Positions 8,638 through 16,464 of a DNA stretch of 64,000 bases are shown here, one piece after another. Position 1 is the stretch's first letter, and every line of letters begins with the position of its first letter. The notes beneath the pieces were generated by a model, which was not told the DNA's origin, made no database searches, and was given only the letters and a program-made list of their open reading frames with translations. Both the position numbers and the translations under genes were made by a program. Origin of the DNA: DATCLS01 sp035296625 (GTDB lineage Bacteria; Actinomycetota; Acidimicrobiia; Acidimicrobiales; VFJN01). The DNA is taken from the NCBI GenBank assembly GCA_035296625.1, contig DATHAO010000069.1, positions 62,001-126,000 of the forward strand, written 5' to 3'.

Positions 8638-9120
8638 TCAGCTCATCGCCTTCTTCACCAGCGCGCTGATCGTTGCCTCTTCGGCGGCGGTCAACCCCGT
8701 CAGCGCGAAGGAAGTTGGCCACATAGCGCCTTCGTCGAGGTTCGCCGCGTCGTTGAAGCCGAGCGTGGCGTACCTGGACTTGAACTTCGACGCAGGTGTG
8801 AAGTAGCAGATGACCTTGTCGTCCTTGGCATACGCGGGCATCCCGTACCAGGTCTTCGGCGACAGCGATGGCGCGCTGGCTTTGATGAGGCCGTGGAGCC
8901 GTTCGGCCATGGCGCGATCCGGCTCCGGCATCTCGGCGATCTTGGCGCGCACGTCGGCCTCGCCGTCCTTCTTCGCGCGCGGGCCGCGGCGCGCCTCCGC
9001 CTTCAGCTCTTGGGCGCGTTCCTTCATCGCAGCGCGTTCGTCGTCGGTGAATCCGTCGGACTTCTTGCCGGTCGCGGTGGTGTTCTTGGTGGACCGCCCC
9101 GTGGCCTTCGTTGCGCTCAT
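8638..9120 (-). CDS. DUF1801 / iron-chaperone-like domain protein
   Basis: A 160-residue protein with a Lys/Arg/Thr-rich N-terminal third (residues 1-60) and a C-terminal domain containing LIKASAPSLSPKTWYGMPAY, VICYFTPASKFKSRYATLGF and DEGAMWPTSFAL, the pattern of the YdhG/DUF1801 fold related to frataxin-like iron chaperones. The ATG at 9120 has a perfect AGGAGG site. It is transcribed away from a TetR regulator and the 78-bp region between them holds two palindromes, so the regulator very likely controls it. The biochemical role of DUF1801 proteins is not settled. Confidence 0.84.
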   Translation of the reverse strand: MSATKATGRSTKNTTATGKKSDGFTDDERAAMKERAQELKAEARRGPRAKKDGEADVRAKIAEMPEPDRAMAERLHGLIKASAPSLSPKTWYGMPAYAKDDKVICYFTPASKFKSRYATLGFNDAANLDEGAMWPTSFALTGLTAAEEATISALVKKAMS

Positions 9121-9156
9121 CGTTCCTCCTGTGCTGGCTCTCCCACTGGACATGAG

Positions 9157-9193
9157 TGAGAGTATCACTATCATTTCGAGAGTGCTAGTCTCA
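9157..9193. promoter_or_regulatory. Two tandem 17-bp palindromes, candidate TetR operators
   Basis: TGAGAGTATCACTATCA (9157-9173) and CGAGAGTGCTAGTCTCA (9177-9193) each consist of two 7-bp half-sites around a 3-bp centre, with consensus half-site (T/C)GAGAGT. Their centres are 20 bp apart, two helical turns. They fill the short divergent region between the DUF1801 gene and the TetR gene, the second ending 6 bp before the GTG at 9199. This is the expected layout for autoregulation plus control of the neighbour. Confidence 0.65.
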
Positions 9194-9198
9194 TCGAT

Positions 9199-9879
9199 GT
9201 GGGGTCCCACGACCAGGGACAACGATCCTCCGATGGCAAGCGCGGCCAGGCCAGGACCCGCCTGGCTCGGGCCGCGGTGGTTGACGCCGCCCGGAATCTG
9301 TTCCTCGAACGCGGCTACGGGGCCACGACGATCGAGGCCATCAGCGACCTCTCGGATGTCCCGCCGGCCACTGTGTACCGGCTGTTTTCGTCCAAGCGCG
9401 GGATCCTCGAGGCCCTCCTCGATGTCTCCATCGTCGGCGACGATCAGGCAGTTCCATTGGCAGAGCGCCCCCACGTTCGATCCCTCCTCGCCGACCCCGA
9501 CCCGAAGAACCAGCTTGCCGGCCTTGTGGGAATCACCGTCGAAGTGAACGCAAGGACCGCGCCGATCTACCGCATCCTCGTCAGCGCCGCGGGCTCAGAC
9601 CTCGACGCGGCGGCGCTGCTCGATGAACTGGCCCGCCAAAGGCAGGAAGGCCAAGGACTCATCGCGCGTTCGTTGGCTCGCGCCAGCGCGTTGCGGCCCA
9701 AGCTGCGAGAGCGCGATGCCGGCGACATCATCCACGCCCTCATGTCCCCCGAGCTCTACCGGCTCCTCGTTCTCGACAGAGGCTGGCCGGCCGAACGGTA
9801 TGAGCGGTGGCTAACAGAGATCCTCATCGATCAACTTCTCGCCGAGAGCCGAGGTCGCACACCTGCGGACTCCACATGA
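9199..9879 (+). CDS. TetR family transcriptional regulator
   Basis: A 226-residue regulator with a TetR DNA-binding domain at about residues 20-66 (ARAAVVDAARNLFLERGYG, TIEAISDLSDVPPATVYRLF, SSKRGILEALLD) and an all-helical ligand domain. The GTG at 9199 is used; an overlapping ATG at 9197 is out of frame. It is divergent from the DUF1801 gene at 8638-9120 and two palindromes lie between the starts. The inducer is unknown. Confidence 0.9.
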   Translation: MGSHDQGQRSSDGKRGQARTRLARAAVVDAARNLFLERGYGATTIEAISDLSDVPPATVYRLFSSKRGILEALLDVSIVGDDQAVPLAERPHVRSLLADPDPKNQLAGLVGITVEVNARTAPIYRILVSAAGSDLDAAALLDELARQRQEGQGLIARSLARASALRPKLRERDAGDIIHALMSPELYRLLVLDRGWPAERYERWLTEILIDQLLAESRGRTPADST

Positions 9880-10103
9880 CGACCGCCCTCCAGTGACCGG
9901 ACGTCGTGAGGTGACATCGTCCCGACCATGGGCCGTCGGCTGCCCCGGCCGCCGCGCGGGTGGACCCATCTGAGCAGCTTCGACCCGGGACGGGCTCACG
10001 TTGTGGCCCGAGCGTGTCGGGCGGCGACGGGTCGACGCGTCGTGGTCTCGTCCATCGAGGACTACGTCGGCCGTCAGATCGAGGGCAAGGCGTGGTGAAC
10101 GAC

Positions 10104-10640
10104 CTATGGTCTGTGCGCCACCACGTAGCTCACGCACTGCCCCTGGTTGCGGAACGGCCGGCCCTGGTCATCGGCCAGGTCTCGCCAGCCTCCACGCTTG
10201 CAGTCGGCCTTGGACTGGGGGGCAGGCCGTCCGAACGTGAGTGGAACAAAGACCTGCTCCGTAAAGGCCCCGTCCGGCCCCTGCAAGTTGGTAGCGCCGA
10301 TGACGCAGGCACCGGGCGCGCTTGCGCAGTCAACGCCGCCGATGATGCGCTGCACCGTGAAGGTGGCCGAGAAAGACCCCTGAGAGGCAGGGACGACTTT
10401 CTGGCCGACGCAGAGGGTGAACGAAGACGGCGAGGCGGGACATTGGGCAAGACCGATGTCCGAGGTGCCAGTCGTGAAGCCGGTCCCCGTCACGGTCACG
10501 ACCTGTCCGTCTTGCAGCCCCGTACTCGGCGTCACCGTGACGGCAGGTCCCTCCTGTGCCTCGGCACCTTGAGCGGTCAGCAGCGTGGTCAACGAGACGA
10601 CGACCACCGCACCCAGGAGTGTCCGAACTCGACGCTTCAT
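10104..10640 (-). CDS. Secreted neocarzinostatin-fold protein
   Basis: A 178-residue exported protein. The signal peptide runs to about residue 29 (MKRRVRTLLGAVVVVSL then AQGAEA-QE). The following 110 residues match the neocarzinostatin/actinoxanthin immunoglobulin-like fold: VTVTPSTGLQDGQVVTVTG, IGLAQCPAS and ASAPGACVIGATNLQGPDG, with cysteine pairs placed as in the apoproteins that bind enediynes. A distinct C-terminal module (KADCKRGGWRDL, then FRNQGQCVSYV) follows; that short two-cysteine motif ends many secreted actinobacterial proteins. The ATG at 10640 is preferred to an upstream start because it begins the signal peptide. No enediyne biosynthesis genes are nearby. Confidence 0.82.
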   Translation of the reverse strand: MKRRVRTLLGAVVVVSLTTLLTAQGAEAQEGPAVTVTPSTGLQDGQVVTVTGTGFTTGTSDIGLAQCPASPSSFTLCVGQKVVPASQGSFSATFTVQRIIGGVDCASAPGACVIGATNLQGPDGAFTEQVFVPLTFGRPAPQSKADCKRGGWRDLADDQGRPFRNQGQCVSYVVAHRP

Positions 10641-11633
10641 CTTCGCCCCTTCCGCCTTCGAGATCGTGTCTAGCACTGGCAAGAGCGCCGCGTCGACGTC
10701 GAGCGGGGAGGGCTCGCTCGGCGACCTCCGAGACGGCGCCAGGATCGCCGGGCTCGCCACGTACACACGGTCTCAACCTGTCGAGGGTGGGTCGGCCGTG
10801 ATGCTGCTCGACCCGACGCTCGCCGTCTTCTGGCCCCACTGACTGCGGACGACACCCCACCCCCCGGTGGGGCGGCCTCTCCAATGCACCACCCCATGAG
10901 GACCGTCCGGGTGGTCGCCTCGCCGTCTATGTGGGCTGAAACAAACGGGCCTCGAGGCCTCCTGTGAGCGCCGTGCCGCCGCTCCGAAGGGAGCTGGATC
11001 CGAGGGGCGCAAGCTCTGGCGTGCGGTGGTCGAGCAGTACGAGCTGGAGCAGCACGAATAGGCACTCCTTCGGGAGACCGTGCGCGGACCCAAGGCAGGA
11101 TCCACTGCACGGGATGACCGGGACATATTCCGGCTGACGCCAAGCATGGACGCAGCGGTGCTGGAGACGATCGCCGTCGGCGGCCGAGGACGGGCGCCTC
11201 TGGCGCCCGCCCGCAGGCCGGTGCCGGCTCTGCCGGCACTCTCTTGCATCCTTCAGAGGCGGATTCGGTAGCGAGGTCTACAGCCACCTACCCTGTTACC
11301 GCCTCGCCCTTCACAACCCTAGGAGCATCGGCAGGGGCAGTAAGCCGGTCGGCGATCCGTGCGCCCGCGGCGGCCGCGGGCCCGCACCAGATCGTGCAAT
11401 CGGTGCGCCCAACGCCGCTATGGGACACCGTGGGTTTGGTCGCCGGGGCGGCGCGTGAATGGGTGTTTGGTGCTGTAGCGAGGGCGAGGCACCGGCAGGG
11501 GACGGGGCCAGGCACTGGCCGCTAGGCTGCGGGCGTCGCCCCGGCGTCAGCCGGTCGCTTCGATCGACTAGGGCAAGTCCGGCCTGATCGCCATGGACGT
11601 GAGGTCCACCCGGCTCGCGCGCCGTGCAGGTGG
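10641..11633. other. 993-bp stretch without an intact gene
   Basis: The only recognisable content is a short terminase-like relic at 10972-11085. The rest contains chance open frames without ribosome sites. The segment next to 10640 should contain the promoter of the neocarzinostatin-fold gene. Confidence 0.45.
10972..11085 (+). pseudogene. Phage terminase small-subunit-like relic
   Basis: One frame reads RAAAPKGAGSEGRKLW, RAVVEQYELEQHE, an in-frame TAG at 11059-11061, then ALLRETVR. The pattern G-x-x-LW-R-A-V-x-E-x-Y-E-L-x-x-H-E-x-A-L-L-R-E is that of the N-terminal helices of P27-type terminase small subunits in actinophages. The stop codon, lack of a start and lack of downstream continuation mark it as a relic. 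The match is short, so other helical proteins cannot be excluded. Confidence 0.42.
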
Positions 11634-12857
11634 CTATGGTGGCGGCCAGGTTCCAGGTTCCGTTTGGGACTTGTGCCAGACGGTGCCGTCCGGCGCGGTG
11701 CCGAAGGCGTGCATTCGGTAGTCGTTGCCCCGACCAAAGGTGAGCTGTCGGAGCTGGTCGCCGCTTGACCCAAACGGATCGAGCGGCCCCCACTGGCCTG
11801 ACGGGAGTAGGGCGGCGTGCCAGATCGTGTCGTCGGGACCCGTACCGGCCACCCCGAGAGCGAGGCCGTTGACATTCCAGATCGGCGTGATCGTGCTCAG
11901 CCTGTCATCAGGGTCGCCGAACCGCGCCCAGGCATTGCTGCCGGGTGCGCGTCGCCAGATCGTGTCGTCCAACGCCAGAGCGAACACATCGGACTCCGAC
12001 CCGTCCCATATGCCGGTTCGCAGCGCGGTGACCGCCCGGAACTGGTCATTAGGTGCGCCGAAGGGTTGCCACCCGCTCCATTGGTCGAGCTCCCACACGT
12101 GCGCCGAGTTCCTCCAGACGGTGTTGTCGGAAGCGATACCGATGGCTTCGATCGTGAGGTCGTCGGGCCGGCCGACGACGAGCGAGCTGAGGAGCAACGC
12201 TTCATCTCCGAATTCCTGCCAGCCGTGCCACCCCTGAGGCTGGTACGGGTCGTACTGGAGGTTGATCCACACCGTGTCGTCGACACCGAGACCGAACACC
12301 GTGTTCCCCAACGTGAGGTCATTACTCGGAACGACCACCTCGCGCAGCCCTGCGGAGACAACGCCGAACCGCAGCCACCCGTCGGAGACGGCGCTGAACC
12401 GCCGCCGCCAGCCGGCGACGACGCCGAACCGCCTCCACCCTTGCCAGCTCCGGTAGGGGAAAGTCTGCCCGTTGGTCCATGCGCTGCCATCGCGGGCCAC
12501 GCCGAACACGCGCAGTAGTCCGGCGTACGACGTATTCACGCCAAGACTCAGAAACCCAGGACTGCTTCGGTCCGGGAAAAGCCTTCGAAGAACTGGTCGT
12601 CTGCCGACGGGAGACCAGCCGGTCCAGTCATCGATCGACGGGGTGCTCTCCACGTTCTGCAAGACCGAGCCGTCCTCGGCAAGACCGAAGACCTCCAGTC
12701 CACTGCCGGGGTTCCGAACGGCCGACACCACGCGAAACCGTTGGTCCGACTCGCCGAACAACTCCCACATCGGTCCTCCTCCCGGCGGTGCTTGCCAGCG
12801 GCTGCTCCGCCAGGAGCCAGGTCGTCCGCTTGCACCGTCCCACAGGATCGTGAGCAC
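11634..12857 (-). CDS. PLL/tectonin-like beta-propeller protein
   Basis: A 407-residue protein built of about seven repeats of some 50 residues. The recurring elements are W-x-G-W-x-x-FG, then a strand like VFGLAEDGSVLQN, LRVFGVARDGSAWTN, VFGLGVDDTVWINLQ, AIGIASDNTVWRN or HAFGTAPDGTVWHK. This is the blade pattern of the PLL-type lectin or tectonin beta-propellers, which bind glycans. No signal peptide is seen at the chosen start; an internal Met at 12770 (MWELFG) is an alternative. Around codons 82-100 the repeat pattern is lost, but it reappears in another frame (DDQFFEGFSRTEAVLGF), so two compensating indels probably occurred there. Confidence 0.68.
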   Translation of the reverse strand: MLTILWDGASGRPGSWRSSRWQAPPGGGPMWELFGESDQRFRVVSAVRNPGSGLEVFGLAEDGSVLQNVESTPSIDDWTGWSPVGRRPVLRRLFPDRSSPGFLSLGVNTSYAGLLRVFGVARDGSAWTNGQTFPYRSWQGWRRFGVVAGWRRRFSAVSDGWLRFGVVSAGLREVVVPSNDLTLGNTVFGLGVDDTVWINLQYDPYQPQGWHGWQEFGDEALLLSSLVVGRPDDLTIEAIGIASDNTVWRNSAHVWELDQWSGWQPFGAPNDQFRAVTALRTGIWDGSESDVFALALDDTIWRRAPGSNAWARFGDPDDRLSTITPIWNVNGLALGVAGTGPDDTIWHAALLPSGQWGPLDPFGSSGDQLRQLTFGRGNDYRMHAFGTAPDGTVWHKSQTEPGTWPPP

Positions 12858-13222
12858 TCACGCAGCCGCCGTCAACGCAAAAAGGCACCCAAACCGCTGC
12901 CTCTACGAGTCGAAACGGCCGACAGGATGATCGGCCACAGCGGCCGACCATGGCGAGATGACAGCCACGCATAACTGCCGCTCGGAACGCTCGGCCTACT
13001 CTGCTGCCCGCCCAGCGGGCGGGCGAGTACTCGGTTGGGGCAATGTGTACGCGTGGAACAGGCCGCCTGCGCCCGCGTCTGCGAGAACGCCGACGGCGAC
13101 TGTGGGCGGAGTGCTTGGTGTGCGAGGCCTAGGTGTCAGCGTCGAACGCAACACGGCGTGACGCCGAGCAGAGCTTTGGTCGACACCTCAGATCGCGAAA
13201 CTCATGGGAAGGCAGTGAGCTG
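12858..13222. other. 365-bp stretch without a recognisable gene
   Basis: No protein family, RNA or long repeat is seen. A short perfect hairpin-like GC run lies near 13008-13024. The end near 13200 contains the ribosome site of the next gene. Confidence 0.45.
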
Positions 13223-13459
13223 ATGAAAACGATGACATGTAAGGAACTCGGTGGGCCATGCGACCACCAACACCAAGGTCAAACCGCCGACGAAGTCATC
13301 AAGGCCCAAGACCGGCATCTCAAGGAGATGGTCGCCGGTGGTGACACCGCACACGCGCCCGCCCTCAAAGAGATGAAGGGCCGCTGGAAGCACCCGATCT
13401 CAGGGATGGGCTGGTACCGCGCCGCCAAACGGACCTTCGCCGCACTCCCCGAGGACTGA
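13223..13459 (+). CDS. DUF1059 domain protein
   Basis: A 78-residue protein beginning MKTMTCKELGGPCDHQHQG, followed by a helix with TADEVIKAQDRHLKEMV and ending GWYRAAKRTFAALPED. The N-terminal CKELGG-x-C-D pattern with the following His residues is diagnostic of DUF1059, a small domain of unknown function found in actinobacteria and archaea and suspected of metal binding. The ATG at 13223 follows GAAGGCAGTGAG; longer in-frame starts add non-conserved sequence. It lies just before the second integrase remnant. Confidence 0.82.
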   Translation: MKTMTCKELGGPCDHQHQGQTADEVIKAQDRHLKEMVAGGDTAHAPALKEMKGRWKHPISGMGWYRAAKRTFAALPED

Positions 13460-13528
13460 CCGCGCGCCCTATCTGCCGATCTGGCCGTCCGTCGCGGGCC
13501 AGCGTCCGAGACGAACGACCTGCCCTCC

Positions 13529-13900
13529 ATGTGCCGGTCGGGGCGCTGCGCCGGGGTGCTGCGCTATACGAACTGGCTCCGCAGGGTCTGGTATCCGGCA
13601 GCGGTGGCGGCTGGCCTCGGTCGCATGGTCTTGGACGACGCGACTGGCAAGGAGGCGTATGAAGGCCTCGACTTCCGCGATCTCCGACGCGCGTCGGCTA
13701 CCGGGCTGGTCGCATCCGGCGTCGACGTGAAGACGGCTCAGGCCGTGCTTGGTCATTCGGACGCTCGGTTGACGCTGGAGCTGTACGCCCAGGTCGTGAC
13801 GGAGCGGGGGCATGCAGGGGCGGATGCCATGGGAGCCCGGTTCCTGGCGCCGCGCGATGGACGCGCGATGGGAACGGATCCGAGGGCCCGCAGTGTGTAG
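13529..13900 (+). pseudogene. Tyrosine integrase C-terminal fragment (copy 2), next to tRNA-Pro
   Basis: About 120 codons of an integrase catalytic domain: LRYTNWLRRVWYPAAVAAGL, LDFRDLRRASATGLVASGVD, KTAQAVLGHSDARLTLELY. The final tyrosine nucleophile is present (LYAQVV), but the H-x-L-R-H box reads RDLRR, so the histidine is lost, and the N-terminal DNA-binding domain is absent. The fragment ends 44 bp before the 3' end of a tRNA-Pro gene, the classic position of an integrase inside its attachment site. It is homologous to the remnant at 4.4-4.6 kb. Confidence 0.83.
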
Positions 13901-13943
13901 GTCGGACGCGACGAGAGGGCCTGTCACCAGGCCCTCTCTGGAG

Positions 13944-14017
13944 TCGGGGAGGCGGGATTTGAACCCACGACCTCTGCGTCCCGAACGCAGCGCTCTGCCA
14001 AGCTGAGCCACTCCCCG
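13944..14017 (-). tRNA. tRNA-Pro (CGG anticodon)
   Basis: The minus strand folds as a full cloverleaf of 74 nt: acceptor CGGGGAG paired with CTCCCCG and discriminator A, a D arm with CAGCTTGGCAGAG, an anticodon arm CTGCG-TTCGGGA-CGCAG giving anticodon CGG, and a T arm GTGGG-TTCAAAT-CCCGC. CCA is not encoded. It reads the proline codon CCG. Its 3' end faces the integrase fragment and the island, so it is the probable integration target. Confidence 0.95.
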
Positions 14018-14143
14018 AACGGACGAGTGACTCTACCCGCTCGCCGCCAGCGCTTCGACACGAGATCCCACGACGGCGAGCGAGGCGGGCAGAGCCACGG
14101 CCCGGGTGGGCAGAGCCACGGCGCCGGGCGGGCCGCGCGATGG

Positions 14144-14569
14144 TCAGAGCGCTGCGAGGCCCGAGGGCTCGTCGTGGGTGTCGCCGGCCAGCAGGGCCCG
14201 GGCGGCCCGGCGGAGGCGGAAGGCGTCGAGCGGCTTGACCAGCCAGCCGTCCACGCCCGAACGCCGCACGAGCGGCACGTCGGCCGGCCGATCGAGCAGC
14301 AGCAGGATCGGCGGCTGGGGCCGGTCGGTGCCCTCGAACTCCTGCTGCAGGTTCAGCGCCGTGGCGATGCCACCCATGTTGCCGATCTGCAGGTCCAGAA
14401 CGACCAGTCCGGGGGACGCCGCCATCACGGCCGGCGTCACCTCGCGCCCCGTGCGTACCCGCAGGACCTTCGTCTCGTCGTCGGCCAGGGCGGCGTCGAC
14501 CTCGTCGTGGATCCAGTCGGCGTCGGTGGCGAGCAGCACGTCGGGCACGTCGGGGCAGGTTAGTGCCAC
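14144..14569 (-). CDS. Response regulator receiver-domain protein
   Basis: A 141-residue single-domain protein. The phosphoacceptor is Asp59 in LVVLDLQIGNMGG and the conserved Lys112 is in LVKPLD; the hydrophobic strand ILLLLDRPAD lacks the usual Ser/Thr of the switch, so signalling may be atypical. There is no output domain. The 'AL-N-LQQE' helix after the acceptor is also seen in actinobacterial stand-alone receivers. The gene is upstream of, and divergent from, a STAS protein, so a role in partner switching is possible but not shown. Confidence 0.83.
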   Translation of the reverse strand: MALTCPDVPDVLLATDADWIHDEVDAALADDETKVLRVRTGREVTPAVMAASPGLVVLDLQIGNMGGIATALNLQQEFEGTDRPQPPILLLLDRPADVPLVRRSGVDGWLVKPLDAFRLRRAARALLAGDTHDEPSGLAAL

Positions 14570-14699
14570 TGCTCATCAGGGAACGAAGGGGGCCGGCACA
14601 TCAGGTTCGGTCACGTTGGCGCGTTCCTGTGTTCGTGCGAGCGCTCTCGGCGCTACGGCGGCCGCTACGATCCCCGGGCGGGTTCCATGAGGAGGAGCA

Positions 14700-15056
14700 G
14701 TGCTCGACATCCAGGTGGAGGACGCGGACACCTACACGGTGTGCCGTCCAGTGGGAGAGCTCGACGCGTACACGGTTGGCCAGTTCCGTGACGCGCTCGG
14801 TGAGCTCGCCGACGCGCACTACTTGCTCATCGATCTCTCGGCGGTCCCCTTCATGGACTCGGCCGGTCTCGGCGCACTCATCGGCGGCATCCGGCGCGCC
14901 CGCGAGGCGGGTGGCGACGTCGCCGTCGCCTGCAGCCGCCCGACGTTGACCCGCCTGCTGCACACCACTGGCTTCGACCGCATCGTGCCGGTCACCGAGA
15001 CCGTCGAGGCGGCCGTGAAGGCCCTCGACGAGACCGCCCACTCGCTCGACGAGTAG
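14700..15056 (+). CDS. STAS-domain anti-sigma factor antagonist
   Basis: A 118-residue STAS protein. The strand YLLIDLSAVPFMDSAGLGAL carries the phosphorylatable Ser54 of the DSAGL motif, as in SpoIIAA/RsbV. Such proteins bind an anti-sigma kinase and release a sigma factor when dephosphorylated. The GTG at 14700 is preceded by GAGGAGGAG. No RsbW-type kinase gene is nearby. Its 3' end faces the ArsA genes across a tandem-repeat tract. Confidence 0.9.
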   Translation: MLDIQVEDADTYTVCRPVGELDAYTVGQFRDALGELADAHYLLIDLSAVPFMDSAGLGALIGGIRRAREAGGDVAVACSRPTLTRLLHTTGFDRIVPVTETVEAAVKALDETAHSLDE

Positions 15057-15176
15057 CACCTGGCACACCGTCGACTGCCGAGCGACGGAGCGAACCAGGA
15101 GCCGCCCCCGCGTAGGCGACCGAGCGACCGACTAGACCGGCGCGGCCGGAGCGGCCGACGCAGCGGGCGCCCACCC

Positions 15177-15320
15177 GAGGCCAGCGCCGAGCGACCGCCC
15201 GAGGCCAGCGCCGAGCGACCACCCGAGGCCAGCGCCACCAGGCGACCGCCGAGGCTGGCGCCGAGCGACCGCCCGAGACCGGCGCCGAGCGACCGCCCGA
15301 GACGGGCGCTGGCCGAGCGG
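15177..15320. repeat. 24-bp tandem repeat, about six copies
   Basis: The unit GAGGCCAGCGCCGAGCGACC(GCCC) recurs at 15177, 15201, 15225 (26 bp), 15251 and 15275, with a partial sixth copy from 15299. The copies diverge progressively to the right (GAGGCC, GAGGCT, GAGACC, GAGACG). It occupies the space between the convergent STAS and ArsA genes. The period is a multiple of three, but no start codon or ribosome site supports a protein here. Confidence 0.85.
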
Positions 15321-15345
15321 CTGACCCGGCCGAGCGGCCGGCCGG

Positions 15346-16464
15346 TCAGCCGGGCGAGCGGGTGAAGACGTGGGTGCCGACCTCGGCCATCCCGACCAGG
15401 TCGTGCACGTCCGATCGCAGGAACGGCACCCACGCCAACGGTGCCGGCGACACGGCGTCGGCCAGCCCGGCGAGGTGCTCGTGCTCGCGGCTGGCCACCT
15501 GCTCGAAGTCGGCCAGGTTGCGGTAGAGCCCGCCGAGATCGGTCCCGTCGAGCGTGTCGGCCCGCGCCGCCAGCGCCTCGGGGAGCGCGTCGGTGAAGCT
15601 TGGGTGCACCCGGTTCACGATCAGGCCCTGCACGACGATGCCGGCCTCCCGCAGCCGGTCGGCGAAGAAGTGGGCTTCCTCGACCGTGTCCTGGCGGGGC
15701 GACGCCACCAGCACGAACGCCGTCTCGGGCGCGGCCAGCAGCTCGTTGACGCGCACGGCCCGCATCCGGAAGCCCTCCTCCATGCCCTCGAAGGCCTGGA
15801 AGAAGGCGATGGCGTCCTGCACTACGTCGCCGCCCACGACCCTCGACACTGTCCGCAGGAACGTCTGGGCCGCCACGTTGACCGCCTTGAGCACGCCGCG
15901 GCTCGGCGCCACCAGCATGCGAAACAGGCGGTGCTCGAGGAACCGCGACAGCCGCCGCGGGGCGTCGAGGAAGTCGAGGGCGTTGCGGGTGGGCGGAGTG
16001 TCGACCACCACGAGCTCGAAGTCGCTCTCCTCGTGCAGCTCGTAGAGCTTCTCCATCGCCATGTACTCCTGCGTGCCCGACAGGGCCCCGGAGATGTTGC
16101 GGTAGAAGCGGTTGGCGAGGATGCGCTCGGCCTGCTCCGGCGTGGCCGCGTACTTGGCGACGAGGTCGTCGAAGGTCGACTTCGTGTCGAGCATCGTGGC
16201 CCACAGCTCACCCGGCCAGTCGCCCTCGATGCGGCTCGGCGTGCCTGTGAGGCCGGCGAGGCCCAGGGCGTCGGCCAGGCGCTTGGCGGGGTCGATCGTG
16301 ACCACGACGGTGCGCCGGCCACTCCGGGCGCCCTCGAGACCGACGACCGCGGCGGTCGTGGTCTTGCCCACGCCGCCCGATCCGCAGCACACGACGATGC
16401 GCCGGTCGCGGACCAGCTTGTCGAAGTCCGCGACCCCGGCGGACCCGTCGTTCCCGTCGGTCAC
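15346..16464 (-). CDS. ArsA-family ATPase (second of pair)
   Basis: A 372-residue soluble ATPase of the ArsA/Get3 class. The P-loop is GSGGVGKTTTA at residues 28-38, the A' signature is VVVTIDPAKRLADALG, and VVVDTPPTRNALDFLD is the switch II/DTxPT segment. It lacks the arsenite-binding cysteines of ArsA and no arsenic genes are nearby. Its GTG start overlaps the upstream gene by four bases (GTGA), so the two are translationally coupled. In M. tuberculosis the pair Rv3679-Rv3680 beside whiB4 has the same arrangement and is thought to act in anion/glycerol or nitrite resistance; the exact role is unsettled. Confidence 0.88.
   Translation of the reverse strand: MTDGNDGSAGVADFDKLVRDRRIVVCCGSGGVGKTTTAAVVGLEGARSGRRTVVVTIDPAKRLADALGLAGLTGTPSRIEGDWPGELWATMLDTKSTFDDLVAKYAATPEQAERILANRFYRNISGALSGTQEYMAMEKLYELHEESDFELVVVDTPPTRNALDFLDAPRRLSRFLEHRLFRMLVAPSRGVLKAVNVAAQTFLRTVSRVVGGDVVQDAIAFFQAFEGMEEGFRMRAVRVNELLAAPETAFVLVASPRQDTVEEAHFFADRLREAGIVVQGLIVNRVHPSFTDALPEALAARADTLDGTDLGGLYRNLADFEQVASREHEHLAGLADAVSPAPLAWVPFLRSDVHDLVGMAEVGTHVFTRSPG

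Noticed and set aside
15177..15320. CRISPR array
   Set aside because: The 24-bp units follow each other directly without unique spacers and there are no cas genes.
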